A stretch of 37,152 nt of DNA. Origin: a virus. The stretch spans positions 1 through 37,152 of the IMG/VR virus record IMGVR_UViG_3300036806_000051; one strand, 5' to 3'. Positions 20,357 through 27,581 of this stretch are shown here, piece by piece (position 1 is the stretch's first letter; the number at the start of each line of letters is the position of its first letter). The position numbers and the translations under genes are program-made. The notes under the pieces were generated by a model. The model saw nothing but the letters and a program-made list of their open reading frames with translations, had not been told where the DNA came from and made no database searches.

Positions 20357-21975
20357 CCGCGACGTCCCGCCGTGGTACGGGACGCACGCCCCAGGTCGCG
20401 CGCCACGAGGCCGGTCGTGCCACTACCGGCGAACGGGTCCAGGACGACCGCGGGGGTCAGGTCCTCGGGCGGGCGGACCGGTTCCTCGGGCTCACGCAAC
20501 CAGCCGCGGCCCCGCCAGAGCTCGAGGAGGTCGGGCGGGATGGCCCGCGCCCCCGACCGATCGACCCGGGTGTAGTGGTCGAACGCTGGGCCGGCCTCGG
20601 CCGCCATCTCGTCGCGATGCTCCGACGCCCGGAGCTGCCGCGCGTACGCCCGCTGCTGCCACCGGTAGATCGGCCGCGTGCCCTCGCCCTCGGTGCGACG
20701 CCGCCCGAGGCCCTTGCGCCCGGTCCTCAGCGTCTCGGAATGGTCGGACCCGCCCGGGCCCACCGGGGTCCGGATCACGTCCCACTCGCCCGGCTCGCGC
20801 CCGTGCGAACACGACGGCTGCCACCCCAGCGTCCGGACGTCGGCCGGCCGGCCCAGGCCGCCGTACTGCCGATCATCGGGATCGCTCAGCGGTCGCCGGC
20901 CCGCGGCCGCGCCGGCGAGGCCGTAGCGCGCCGGGTTGCCGTCGCGTCGGCGATCCGGCCAGCTGGACTCGCCGCGCTCGAGGATTCGCGTCCAGGGTGC
21001 CCCGCAATCGGGGCAGCAGCCGCGCTCCGACGTGCCGGCCTTCACGCACGGCTCGACGAGCCGCGGGGGGTACGTCGCGAAGTGCGCGCCGGGGTACGGC
21101 TTCGCCGGGATCGTCCAGACGCTCCGGAGGTTCCGCCCCTGCCCGTTCCGGCCCTCGGTCGTGTAGAGCCCGCCGTTCGCCTCGCGCAGACCGCCCGAGG
21201 GCTCGAGGCTTCGGACCTCGAGGACGCGCCGCGGGTGATCCGTGCCGGCATCGGCCTCGCGGACCGCCCATGCGTCGTAGTAATACCGCTCCGACTTCGC
21301 GAGCAGGAACACGTACTCGTGGGCCTTCGTCGGCCGATCGGTGATCGACTCGGGCATCGGGTTCGGCTTCGCCCAGACGATGTCGCTCAGGAGGTACCAG
21401 CCGTCCGCCTGGAGCGCGAACGCGACGCGCCAGGGGATCCCGACGAGATCCTTCCGCTTCAGCCCGTCCTCCATCGCCCAGGTCCCGGGCTGCCCGGCCG
21501 CCGAGCCGCGGTTCGCCTTGCCGTTCGTGGCCGCGCCCCGGCCGGTCCCGTTGTACGTGTCGCCCAGGTTCAGCCATACGGTCCCCTCGGGTCTGAGGAC
21601 GCGGCGGACCTCGCGGAAGATCGCGACCAGGTCATCGACGTACGCCTGGGGCGTCGCCTCGAGCCCGAGCTGGGCGTCGACGCGGGTCGCGCCGCACGTC
21701 CCGCACCGGAGGTTGCCGGGGTCGCCCGGGCGGACCGGGGACACGACCGCCTCCATGACGTCGGCCGGCGTGTACGTTCGACGTCGCGGCAGGGCGTGGT
21801 CGCAGCTCGGATCGTCGCCACCGGCCCAGGTCCCGGTGCCGTAGTCGCGCAATCCCCAGTAGGGCGGCGAGGTCACGACGCAGTGGACCGACTCGGCGGG
21901 GAGCTCCGCGAGGATCGCGCGACAGTCGCCGCCGTAGACGGTGAGCCCGTCGCCGACGTGGATCGGGTCGGTCAC
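20353..21975 (-). CDS. DNA methyltransferase (N4-cytosine/N6-adenine, beta-class order)
   Basis: Site-specific DNA methyltransferase of 540 aa, probably protecting phage DNA. Catalytic motif IV TSPPYWGLRDYG is at about 35-46 and the SAM-binding motif I DPFAGSGTTGL at about 513-523, the beta-class order. A zinc-finger-like segment LRCGTCGATRVD and a second CPDCGAPW lie between. The protein ends only about 19 residues after motif I (ARDLGRASRTTAGRRG), whereas relatives normally continue through a 'G-x-E-x-n-x-x-Y' motif II that binds the SAM ribose. It may be truncated or degenerate. GTG start 21975 lies one base after the previous stop. Confidence 0.85.
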   Translation of the reverse strand: MTDPIHVGDGLTVYGGDCRAILAELPAESVHCVVTSPPYWGLRDYGTGTWAGGDDPSCDHALPRRRTYTPADVMEAVVSPVRPGDPGNLRCGTCGATRVDAQLGLEATPQAYVDDLVAIFREVRRVLRPEGTVWLNLGDTYNGTGRGAATNGKANRGSAAGQPGTWAMEDGLKRKDLVGIPWRVAFALQADGWYLLSDIVWAKPNPMPESITDRPTKAHEYVFLLAKSERYYYDAWAVREADAGTDHPRRVLEVRSLEPSGGLREANGGLYTTEGRNGQGRNLRSVWTIPAKPYPGAHFATYPPRLVEPCVKAGTSERGCCPDCGAPWTRILERGESSWPDRRRDGNPARYGLAGAAAGRRPLSDPDDRQYGGLGRPADVRTLGWQPSCSHGREPGEWDVIRTPVGPGGSDHSETLRTGRKGLGRRRTEGEGTRPIYRWQQRAYARQLRASEHRDEMAAEAGPAFDHYTRVDRSGARAIPPDLLELWRGRGWLREPEEPVRPPEDLTPAVVLDPFAGSGTTGLVARDLGRASRTTAGRRG

Positions 21976-21976
21976 G

Positions 21977-22330
21977 TCACCCGCCCCGGAGGGCCGCGCG
22001 GACTCGCTCGAGGATGCCCAGGACGACGGACGTCTCGCACTCCGGGTCGCCGCACGAGCATCGGCCGAGGCCGTCGTCGCTCGAGTGCGCGGGCCCTTCG
22101 AACAGGTGGAACGCCTCGATGTCGGCCAGATCCGGATCCGCGAGCGCGGCGAGGGCCGCGGCGACGCGGGTGCCGGCGACGTGCGGGGTGGTCGTGGCCG
22201 CGACCGCGTCGTCGGTCATGCATCGCCCGCAGAGGCCGGCCATGTACGCGGGCCGCTGCCGGCAGCGCGAGCAGGTCGGACGGTCGCCACGCGGGAACAG
22301 GGTGTCGCGGGCCTCGGACTCGGCGGTCAC
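21977..22330 (-). CDS. zinc-ribbon-like protein
   Basis: A 117-aa protein with two cysteine groups: CSRCRQRPAYMAGLCGRC at about 20-37 (C-x2-C...C-x2-C, zinc ribbon) and CSCGDPEC at about 93-100. Between them a helical segment (VAAALAALADPDLADIEAF). GTG start at 22330 gives a GTGA overlap with the membrane protein gene. No named family; it may be a DNA-binding or adaptor protein. Confidence 0.68.
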   Translation of the reverse strand: MTAESEARDTLFPRGDRPTCSRCRQRPAYMAGLCGRCMTDDAVAATTTPHVAGTRVAAALAALADPDLADIEAFHLFEGPAHSSDDGLGRCSCGDPECETSVVLGILERVRAALRGG

Positions 22331-22446
22331 CCGAGGATCCCCCGGGCCACGAACCCGACCACGACGCCGACCAGGAAGATCGCGATCGTCGCGAGGCATC
22401 CGATCAGCCGCGTGTCCAGCTCGGGCGTCGATCGACGCCGCGTCAC
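22327..22446 (-). CDS. 39-aa membrane protein
   Basis: A very small gene with 4-base GTGA overlaps at both ends (GTG 22446, TGA 22329-22327). The protein has a charged start (RRRSTPELD) and one hydrophobic helix (IGCLATIAIFLVGVVVGFVA, about residues 15-34). The overlap tiling and the membrane segment support it. Function unknown. Confidence 0.66.
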   Translation of the reverse strand: MTRRRSTPELDTRLIGCLATIAIFLVGVVVGFVARGILG

Positions 22447-22625
22447 GCCTCGGCCCCCTTCCGCTTCGTCGCGTACCGGTTCTCCCGGCCGTACCGCTCG
22501 ACCTCGGCCGGGTCCAGCCACCAGTCCCGGCCATGCTTCTGGGCCGCGAGCGCGCCCCGGGCGATCGCGTCGCGGACGTTCGACCCGGACGTCCCGAGCT
22601 TCACCGCGGCCTCGTTGACGGTCAT
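22443..22625 (-). CDS. excisionase-like helix-turn-helix protein
   Basis: A 60-aa protein of the HTH_17/excisionase-like type: TVNEAAVKLGTSGSNVRDAI (two HTH helices), then ARGALAAQKHGRDWWLDPAEVERY (recognition wing ending in 'W-x-x-x-x-x-E-V-x-x-Y'). Such proteins bind DNA as small regulators or excision factors. ATG 22625 has GAGGAGG 5 bases upstream. It is in a coupled operon with other small genes. No integrase was found in the window. Confidence 0.82.
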   Translation of the reverse strand: MTVNEAAVKLGTSGSNVRDAIARGALAAQKHGRDWWLDPAEVERYGRENRYATKRKGAEA

Positions 22626-22897
22626 GCTGCCCTCCTCGATGCCCGCCGCTCGGCGGGGCTCACGACGGCCCGCGCCGCGTGGATCGCGTAGACCGACGTC
22701 GCGCGCCAGTAGGCCGCCATCGGGCCCTTGCGTCGCCGCCAGGACGCCTCGGCCTTCGCGTCGGCGTCCCGGCTCAGCTCGCGCAGCAGCTCGGCGAGCG
22801 GTGCGCGGACCTCGAGGGGGAGCGCGCGGATCGCCGCGACCGATGGCAGGGCCAGGAGCGGGTTCCGGACCTCTGGGGCCGCTTGCCGGTCGCTCAT
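22622..22897 (-). CDS. helical protein of unknown function
   Basis: A 91-aa helical protein: LPLEVRAPLAELLRELSRDAD followed by AEASWRRRKGPMAAYWRATSVY, resembling a hypothetical family in actinophage genomes where a 'kSWrkhKapMAaYWka' segment recurs. ATG start 22897 makes an ATGA overlap with the gene before it. The upstream part of this reading frame overlaps that gene and was not used. Function unknown. Confidence 0.65.
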   Translation of the reverse strand: MSDRQAAPEVRNPLLALPSVAAIRALPLEVRAPLAELLRELSRDADAKAEASWRRRKGPMAAYWRATSVYAIHAARAVVSPAERRASRRAA

Positions 22898-23496
22898 CGG
22901 TCGCCGTCCTGGGCTCGAGCGATCAGCGGGTCGGGGTCGTAGCCCGAGGCCGGAGCCTCGGTCGCCCAGGTCGCGTCGCGGATGCCCCGGAGGGCGTCGA
23001 CCGCGAAGTCGCCGAGCCAGCCGGCTTGCGTGCCCTCGAGCTCGCCCAGGTGGAACGCCGCGAATCGTCGGGCGGCCTCGCCGAGCGGCGTGCCGCGGAC
23101 GAGCCGCTCGGTCGCGTGGATCGCCTCGGCGACCTCGGCCGAGGCGGCGAGCCATCGGTCGATCGCGTCGGTCAGCGTCTCGGCGAGCATCTCCTCGGCC
23201 GGGCTGAGGCCGGCCGGCATGGGGTCGGGGTTCTGGTACAGGTCGCAGTGGGGCCCGCAGCGGCGGCCCGGTCGGGCCGGGTCCGACTCGTCGGGCGTGT
23301 CGGAGTGCTGCCGGTGCGTCTCGAGCTCGGCCATCGGATCTCCTTCGGCCGCGTGCGCCGCGGTCCAGTGGCGGGCCGGCCCGTAGCCGTCCCGGTTGCG
23401 GACGATCTCGCCGCATCGGGGGCACTCGGCCCAGTTCCACTTCCCGTCCGGCCCCTGGACGGCCCGGTGGTACGGGACGCCGACCGCCGCGCTCAT
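22894..23496 (-). CDS. zinc-finger plus helical protein with internal start
   Basis: A 200-aa protein. Residues 1-54 form a C2H2-like unit: AECPRCGEIVRNRDG and ARHWTAAHAAEGD. From about 55 onward a separate helical domain follows, with HCDLYQNPDPMPAG and a long helix around EEMLAETLTDAIDRWLAASA. ATG start at 23496 overlaps the preceding stop (ATGA). In frame, an ATG at 23334 has AAGGAG 5 bases upstream, so the C-terminal 146 aa may also be made alone. Function unknown. Confidence 0.65.
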   Translation of the reverse strand: MSAAVGVPYHRAVQGPDGKWNWAECPRCGEIVRNRDGYGPARHWTAAHAAEGDPMAELETHRQHSDTPDESDPARPGRRCGPHCDLYQNPDPMPAGLSPAEEMLAETLTDAIDRWLAASAEVAEAIHATERLVRGTPLGEAARRFAAFHLGELEGTQAGWLGDFAVDALRGIRDATWATEAPASGYDPDPLIARAQDGDR

Positions 23497-23615
23497 CGGG
23501 CCGGCAGCGCGTCGATCGCGCTGAGGATCACGGGGAGGAACGCGTAGGCGACGACCGCGACGACCGCGATCAGCGCGCCCACCACGACCAGGGTGCTCAG
23601 GACGCCGGCATTCAT
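23493..23615 (-). CDS. 40-aa membrane protein
   Basis: A small gene with ATGA overlaps at both ends: ATG 23615-23613 over the stop of the preceding gene, and TGA 23495-23493 over the next ATG. The protein is almost entirely one membrane helix (TLVVVGALIAVVAVVAYAFL in residues about 8-27). It may be a small membrane regulator or holin-like peptide, but nothing identifies it. Confidence 0.68.
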   Translation of the reverse strand: MNAGVLSTLVVVGALIAVVAVVAYAFLPVILSAIDALPAR

Positions 23616-23899
23616 AGGATCGCCTCCGCGAGTGTGTGGAACCAGGACTCGTCATCGGGGTCGTACGCGACGGTGAGGCCGCACGCGCAGCGGGTGACGT
23701 CGGCGAAGGTGCCGCGGGGGTAGCCGCAGACGCCGAGCTGTCGGATCGCCTCGGCCCGGTGGACGTCGCAGAGGGCGGCGGGGCCAGTGGCCGGCTGATC
23801 GCACGCCCGGCACCAGACCTCGGCGAGCTCCGCGTGCGCGGTCAGCTCGGCGTCGGTCGGGGGCATCTCCGGGTGAAGGGGGAACGTCGGGCCGCTCAC
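23612..23899 (-). CDS. zinc-binding small protein
   Basis: A 95-aa protein with CRACDQPATGPAALCDVH (C-x2-C...C-x2-H, residues about 30-47) and a second pair CGYPRG and RCACGLTVAYDPDD. GTG start 23899 overlaps the previous stop (GTGA) and its own stop overlaps the small membrane gene (ATGA). Likely a metal-binding adaptor; no family known to me. Confidence 0.66.
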   Translation of the reverse strand: MSGPTFPLHPEMPPTDAELTAHAELAEVWCRACDQPATGPAALCDVHRAEAIRQLGVCGYPRGTFADVTRCACGLTVAYDPDDESWFHTLAEAIL

Positions 23900-24207
23900 C
23901 GGGTCACCGCGCCTTCGCGGATCGCCCAGCGGATCAGACCGGGGAGCTGCTTCTCGACCTCGGCGTCGTCCCAGCCGCCGAAGACGAGGTCGCCGAAGTG
24001 TCGGCCGACCCGGGAGTTCGTGAAGTCGAACAGCTCCTCGATCGCCCAGCCGCGGGCGTTCGCCTCGCGGAGCAGGAACGCGTCGCCGCGGACGACCGCC
24101 GCGTGGGGCTGCCGGCCGCGCTCGCCGAGGTAGCCGTGCCCGGACCATGCCGGGTTGTCGAGCCCGAGCTCGATGTCGCTGGAGGTGAGCTTCGTCGTCG
24201 GGGCCAT
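23896..24207 (-). CDS. protein of unknown function
   Basis: A 103-aa protein with segments LGLDNPAWSGHGYLGER, AVVRGDAFLLREANARGWAI and FTNSRVGRHFGDLVFGG. It may form an alpha/beta fold. ATG 24207 follows three bases after the gene before it. It is coupled to the following gene. No motif of a named enzyme was recognised. Confidence 0.62.
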   Translation of the reverse strand: MAPTTKLTSSDIELGLDNPAWSGHGYLGERGRQPHAAVVRGDAFLLREANARGWAIEELFDFTNSRVGRHFGDLVFGGWDDAEVEKQLPGLIRWAIREGAVTR

Positions 24208-24210
24208 CGC

Positions 24211-24459
24211 CTACGCCTCGGCGATCTGGCCGGACCATGCGGTCCAGACCGTGTAGGTGCGCCCGGTCCCGACCGCGTCGGAGGACTTGTCCACGCCGTA
24301 CGACCGAAGGCCGAACGTGTCGCGGATGAAGGCGACGCGGACGAGGTCGCCAGTGTCGAGCGTCTCGCCGACGCTCGAGCTCTGGGCCTTGCCCGTGTAG
24401 CGGACCACGTCCCCGACCTGGGGGCGGATCGCGGGGGCGGCGGTGAGGGTCTGGGCCAT
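24211..24459 (-). CDS. small beta-rich protein, first gene after an internal promoter
   Basis: An 82-aa beta-rich protein, SH3-like by eye: VGDVVRYTGKAQSSSVGE, then LVRVAFIRDTFGLRSYGV, then YTVWTAWSGQ. ATG 24459 has AGGAGG 9 bases upstream. It is the first gene after a promoter-like element at 24499-24534. Function unknown. Confidence 0.65.
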   Translation of the reverse strand: MAQTLTAAPAIRPQVGDVVRYTGKAQSSSVGETLDTGDLVRVAFIRDTFGLRSYGVDKSSDAVGTGRTYTVWTAWSGQIAEA

Positions 24460-24498
24460 TGTGTCGGGCCTCCTGGTACGAGGTGGTTGACTTCCGTA

Positions 24499-24534
24499 AT
24501 CTTGCGCGTGCGCCGAATGTTTGTCAAGCGCAAG
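24499..24534 (-). promoter_or_regulatory. promoter with flanking 7-bp inverted repeat
   Basis: The minus strand has a perfect -35 TTGACA (24527-24522), a 17-base spacer and a weak -10 CAAGAT (24504-24499). The 7-mers CTTGCGC (24501-24507) and GCGCAAG (24528-24534) form an inverted repeat overlapping the -10 box and abutting the -35 box, as expected for an operator. It lies in the 77-base gap before the gene at 24459 and would drive the second gene block. Confidence 0.6.
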
Positions 24535-24536
24535 TT

Positions 24537-24815
24537 TCAGCCGATCGGACTATTCGACACCGCTCCGATGGTCCCGACCACGGCCGCCAGGACGAGGACG
24601 CCGCGGCCCCAGGGCCGACCGATCGCCCAGGCGACGAACACGAGCCCGAGGATCAGCGCGATCTTCCAGGCGACCGCCTCGAGCTCGCCGAGGCCGGCCA
24701 CGACGGGGTTCAGCTCGCGCGGTCGGAACGCGGTCCAGGTGACGAGGTCCGAACCCTGCCCGATGATGCACGCGACCGCGCCGCGGACGTCCGGGGCGAA
24801 GAATGGCCGCTTCAC
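24537..24815 (-). CDS. DUF5658-like membrane protein
   Basis: A 92-aa membrane protein. Segments AVACIIGQGSDLVTWTAF, RELNPVVAGLGELEAVAWK and IALILGLVFVAWAIG match the general DUF5658 pattern (D-x-x-T..., E-L-N-P, K at the start of a helix) with two or more transmembrane segments. Start GTG 24815 forms a GTGA overlap. It is the last gene of the early operon. Function unknown. Confidence 0.65.
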   Translation of the reverse strand: MKRPFFAPDVRGAVACIIGQGSDLVTWTAFRPRELNPVVAGLGELEAVAWKIALILGLVFVAWAIGRPWGRGVLVLAAVVGTIGAVSNSPIG

Positions 24816-25057
24816 CAGAGGCTCGGCTGCTCGGCCGGCCGGCACGCGTCGCACTCGCCGAGGCGGGCGGTCGCCTCGGCCCGGGTCATGAGCCCGTAGA
24901 CCAGCCGCGGGCTCAGCGGGAGCTCGAGCGGAGCATCGTCGACCGACATATGCCGGACGTGGAGGCAGGCGGGGTTCCAGCCGACCTCGATCTGCCCGTC
25001 CTTCGGCTTCGCGGCCGGGGGCGGCGGGGTGACGCCGAAGATCGGCCGGTCAGCCAT
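24812..25057 (-). CDS. protein of unknown function
   Basis: An 81-aa protein. It has a proline-rich start (FGVTPPPPAAKPKDG), then IEVGWNPACLHVRHMSVDD, and ends with an ARLGECDACRPAEQ segment (two Cys, perhaps zinc). ATG 25057 overlaps the DPBB gene by 8 bases. No family recognised. Confidence 0.6.
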   Translation of the reverse strand: MADRPIFGVTPPPPAAKPKDGQIEVGWNPACLHVRHMSVDDAPLELPLSPRLVYGLMTRAEATARLGECDACRPAEQPSLW

Positions 25058-25535
25058 CGAGGACCTCCAGGGTGACGCGGATCACGCCCCGAGAGAGCGG
25101 GGCGAGCTCGAGGAACGCCGAGCGGGACAGGTCGATGATCCGCTCGCGCGACGTCCCGACGTAACAGCCGCACCAGTCCTGGACGCGGACCACGACGCAC
25201 CGCGCGCCGGCGCAGACGCGGACCCGGTAGGGCCGGTGATCCCATCCCGGCACGGCCGCGACGCGACCCGCCGCGCCGTACCAGGATGCGGTGCCCGACC
25301 TGGGCGTCGCCTGGGGGCTGACCCCGGGCGGGGTGGACGACGGACGTACCAGATCCGTCGCCGTCGGGCTGGAGGGGCCGGGCCCCTCGGTCGCGCGCTG
25401 AGCCGTCGGCGAGGGCTGAGCGAGCGGCCGGGGGGCCATGCCGTAGACCAGGACCATGACCGTGACGCCCAGGGCGAGGCCGATCAGGAACGCGCCCCGG
25501 AGCTCCGCAGCAGAGTACGGGAACCGTCGGCTCAC
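25050..25535 (-). CDS. membrane-anchored DPBB (RlpA-like) protein
   Basis: A 161-aa protein with a short basic start, one N-terminal transmembrane segment (GAFLIGLALGVTVMVLVYGM, about 14-33), a Pro/Ser/Thr linker (about 35-80) and a double-psi beta-barrel domain at about 80-161. DPBB signature: SGTASWYGAAG, HRPYRVRVCAGARCVVVRVQ, DWCGC, then IDLSRSAFLELAPLSRG with the conserved D. RlpA family members act on peptidoglycan; the DPBB fold alone does not prove catalysis. It may weaken the host wall early or act in lysis. GTG 25535, GTGA overlap. Confidence 0.82.
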   Translation of the reverse strand: MSRRFPYSAAELRGAFLIGLALGVTVMVLVYGMAPRPLAQPSPTAQRATEGPGPSSPTATDLVRPSSTPPGVSPQATPRSGTASWYGAAGRVAAVPGWDHRPYRVRVCAGARCVVVRVQDWCGCYVGTSRERIIDLSRSAFLELAPLSRGVIRVTLEVLDG

Positions 25536-25753
25536 GCCTGGGCCCCGGCCTTGCCGAAGATCGATCGAGGCAGGTGCCGCGGCCGCGCGCCGGCCTGGGC
25601 CCGGTGCTCGCCCCAGACGATCGCGAGGGGTTCGTGCCGGTCCGGGATCACCGGGTCGGGGTCAGCGGTGACGACCTCGCCGCAGGTACATTCGATCGTC
25701 TCGAGGGCGTAGCGGACCCGTTCGATGACGTGTCGCGGGAAGGCATCCTTCAC
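25532..25753 (-). CDS. protein of unknown function
   Basis: A 73-aa protein. It has AFPRHVIERVRYALETIECT and a Cys pair CTCGEVVTADPDP; the rest (WGEHRAQAGARPRHLP) is basic. GTG start 25753 forms a GTGA overlap with the gene before it and overlaps the DPBB gene. No known family. Confidence 0.58.
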   Translation of the reverse strand: MKDAFPRHVIERVRYALETIECTCGEVVTADPDPVIPDRHEPLAIVWGEHRAQAGARPRHLPRSIFGKAGAQA

Positions 25754-26139
25754 GGTCGCCGGCCCCAGACCGTCATCTTCCGGCCGGTCCCGCTCGTCGC
25801 GCGGCGGCCCGTGTCCACGATCAGCCCGACGTCCACCAGCTCAGCGCGCCGCGATCGGGCCCCGGACGGCGAGAGCTGGACGCGGCCGACGAGCGCGTCG
25901 TCGGTCATGTCGCCGTGGGCCGCGAACGCCGCCAGGACCGCCCGCTGCCCGTTCGTGACGGCGACCGACTGAGCGGCCTCGTAGCTCGTCTCCGGGTCGC
26001 CGGCCCGGGCTCGGGCCTTCGGTGCCCGCGCGAAGAAGGGCCCGTCGGCCCGGCACGTCGCGCGGCGGATGCCGCCGAGCAGCGTCTCGCGGACGGTGCC
26101 GGGCTGCCCGCACGTCGGGCAGATCGCGACCTCGATCAC
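25750..26139 (-). CDS. zinc-ribbon plus winged-helix-like protein
   Basis: A 129-aa protein. Residues 1-30 have CPTCGQPGTVRET and IRRATC (zinc ribbon). The C-terminal part has a helical HTH-like pattern: TSYEAAQSVAVTNGQRAVLA, MTDDALVGRVQLSPSGARSR, then a wing DTGRRATSGTGRKMTVWG. It may regulate or bind DNA. GTG start at 26139 overlaps the MazG-like gene. No exact family named. Confidence 0.66.
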   Translation of the reverse strand: MIEVAICPTCGQPGTVRETLLGGIRRATCRADGPFFARAPKARARAGDPETSYEAAQSVAVTNGQRAVLAAFAAHGDMTDDALVGRVQLSPSGARSRRAELVDVGLIVDTGRRATSGTGRKMTVWGRRP

Positions 26140-26453
26140 GCCTCGGCCCTCGCGTCGATCGCCTCGGCCCAGGCGGTCGCGACGGCGGCGACCTGGACGA
26201 GCTCGTCGCGTAGGTGGGCATCGCCCGCCCCGTCGGTCCCGTAGCCGGCCTCGAGGACCGCGCGGCAGACCTCGCCGAACTCCTCGCCGAGCACGGCCGC
26301 GCGCTTGTCGTCGCCCCCGGCCATGTCGGGATCCGCGCATGAGCGCCAGTCGATCCCGGCCTCGCGCTTCGCCTCGCCGATCGCCTCCTGCCGGACGCGC
26401 TCCGCCCGGACGTCCACCAGGACCCGAGCGGTCGCCGGTCCCACCGTGATCAC
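26136..26453 (-). CDS. MazG-like nucleotide pyrophosphohydrolase
   Basis: A 105-aa all-helical protein. Its acid-rich helices match the MazG/dUTPase-like all-alpha NTP pyrophosphohydrolase pattern: VRAERVRQEAIGEAKREAG, then LGEEFGEVCRAVLEAGY (E-x-x-E metal site) and LRDELVQVAAVATAWAEAID (E-L-x-x-x-A-A). These enzymes hydrolyse NTPs; phages use them to tune nucleotide or (p)ppGpp pools. GTG start 26453, GTGA overlaps at both ends. Whether the active acids are all present needs a structure-based check. Confidence 0.78.
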   Translation of the reverse strand: MITVGPATARVLVDVRAERVRQEAIGEAKREAGIDWRSCADPDMAGGDDKRAAVLGEEFGEVCRAVLEAGYGTDGAGDAHLRDELVQVAAVATAWAEAIDARAEA

Positions 26454-26926
26454 CGGAGGACCCGACCGATCACGCTGTCCTGGATCGGGTCGCGAAGGTC
26501 GGACGGTCGCCAGACGTGTACCTCCACCTTCAGCGTCGCGATCCGGTGCTCGTCGGCCATCCCGTAGCCGGTCGCCTCGAGCTCGCGCCCGACCGATCGG
26601 ACCCATTCGCCCTCGAGGGCCGCCCGGAGGACGTCCAGGACGGCGACCTGCTCCGGCCGGGGCTGCTCGAGCTCGCGCTTCAGCTCGGCGAAGATCAGGC
26701 GGTGATCCCGGACGCGGACGAGGACGAGGTCGGGCCAGACCGCCATCGAGCCGGTCGTGGACACGCGCCACTGACCGTTCGCGCGCAGACCTGGGCGGAC
26801 GTGGACGTGCTCCCAGCCGAGCATCACGGCGAGGCCGCCCTTGCCGACGATGAGCCGCTGGAAGTCGAGCTCGGTCAGCGCCCGCTCGTCGCGCTCCTGG
26901 GGGGTGAGCTTGCGGCCGGCCGGCAT
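26450..26926 (-). CDS. VRR-NUC nuclease
   Basis: A 158-aa nuclease of the VRR-NUC branch of PD-(D/E)XK enzymes, related to Holliday-junction resolvases. Order: LDFQRLIVGKGGLAVMLGWEHVHVRPG, then GSMAVWPDLVLVRVRDHRLIFAELKRELEQPRPEQVAVLDVL in parts (catalytic D of PDLV, E-x-K of AELK, Q of PEQ). It probably processes branched phage DNA. ATG 26926 overlaps the previous stop by one base (TGATG). It lies in a nucleic-acid and nucleotide-metabolism cluster. Confidence 0.85.
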   Translation of the reverse strand: MPAGRKLTPQERDERALTELDFQRLIVGKGGLAVMLGWEHVHVRPGLRANGQWRVSTTGSMAVWPDLVLVRVRDHRLIFAELKRELEQPRPEQVAVLDVLRAALEGEWVRSVGRELEATGYGMADEHRIATLKVEVHVWRPSDLRDPIQDSVIGRVLR

Positions 26927-27348
26927 CAGACCTTCGCCTCGTCGCGGCGGGTCCAGCCCGACGCGCCCACCAGGGCCTCCACGGCCGCGCGCAGCTCCGC
27001 CGAGTCGTCCAGGGCCGACGACCGCCGCCACGCGTCGATGACGGCCCACGCCGCCGCCCGCACGCCCGGGACCGCGTCGCCATCGAGCCGATCGGCCAGA
27101 TCCCGGAGGACCTGGGCCCGGTCCCGACCCTGGGCGTACTCGCCGAACGCCCAGGCGGTGTACCGGATCATCGCGTCGGCCTCGGCGACCTGCCCGGTCA
27201 CGAGGAACTCGAGCTCGAGGATCGGGATCCGCTCGGGCTCCATTCGAAGGGTCGCGCTCTGGACCCCGGTGATCCGCTCCCCGTCGATCAGGATCACCCC
27301 GGCGACCGTGTCGGTCGCGTCGAGCTTGATCCGGTTGGTCAGAGCCAT
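26926..27348 (-). CDS. protein of unknown function
   Basis: A 140-aa protein. The N-terminal beta part (TVAGVILIDGERITGVQSAT, then IPILELEFLVTG) is followed by helices (AEADAMIRYTAWAFGEYAQG, GVRAAAWAVIDAWRRSSALD). ATG 27348 has AGGAGG 7 bases upstream. It overlaps the preceding gene by 10 bases. No enzyme motif was recognised. Confidence 0.65.
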   Translation of the reverse strand: MALTNRIKLDATDTVAGVILIDGERITGVQSATLRMEPERIPILELEFLVTGQVAEADAMIRYTAWAFGEYAQGRDRAQVLRDLADRLDGDAVPGVRAAAWAVIDAWRRSSALDDSAELRAAVEALVGASGWTRRDEAKV

Positions 27349-27581
27349 GCTGGTACCTCCTCTGAGTCCGTTGCGGCCCGGACGGTCGCCGGGGTCCGAT
27401 CGTTGACGGGCCACCGCTCGCCCGGTATGAGCTCGAGGCGAGCGCGGCAGGCCGGCCGGTCCACGCACCGCTCGATGTGCTGCCAGATCACGCCGTCCAC
27501 GGGCTCGAGCCATTCGACCATGCCGCCCACGATCTCGACGTCCTCGCCGCCGCAGACGAGGCAGGTCCCGAGGCGGATCAC
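27339..27581 (-). CDS. small zinc-binding-like protein
   Basis: An 80-aa protein: GTCLVCGGEDVEIVGGMV with a C-x2-C pair near the N-terminus, and ERCVDRPACRARLELIPG with another Cys pair. GTG start at 27581 overlaps the stop of the gene before (GTGA). The beta-like middle (EWLEPVDGVIWQHI) fits a small zinc-binding domain. Function unknown. Confidence 0.65.
   Translation of the reverse strand: MIRLGTCLVCGGEDVEIVGGMVEWLEPVDGVIWQHIERCVDRPACRARLELIPGERWPVNDRTPATVRAATDSEEVPAWL

Noticed and set aside
20575-23547. 990-aa open frame on the plus strand
   Set aside because: It spans many small coupled minus-strand genes and a methyltransferase with intact motifs; it has no domain of its own.
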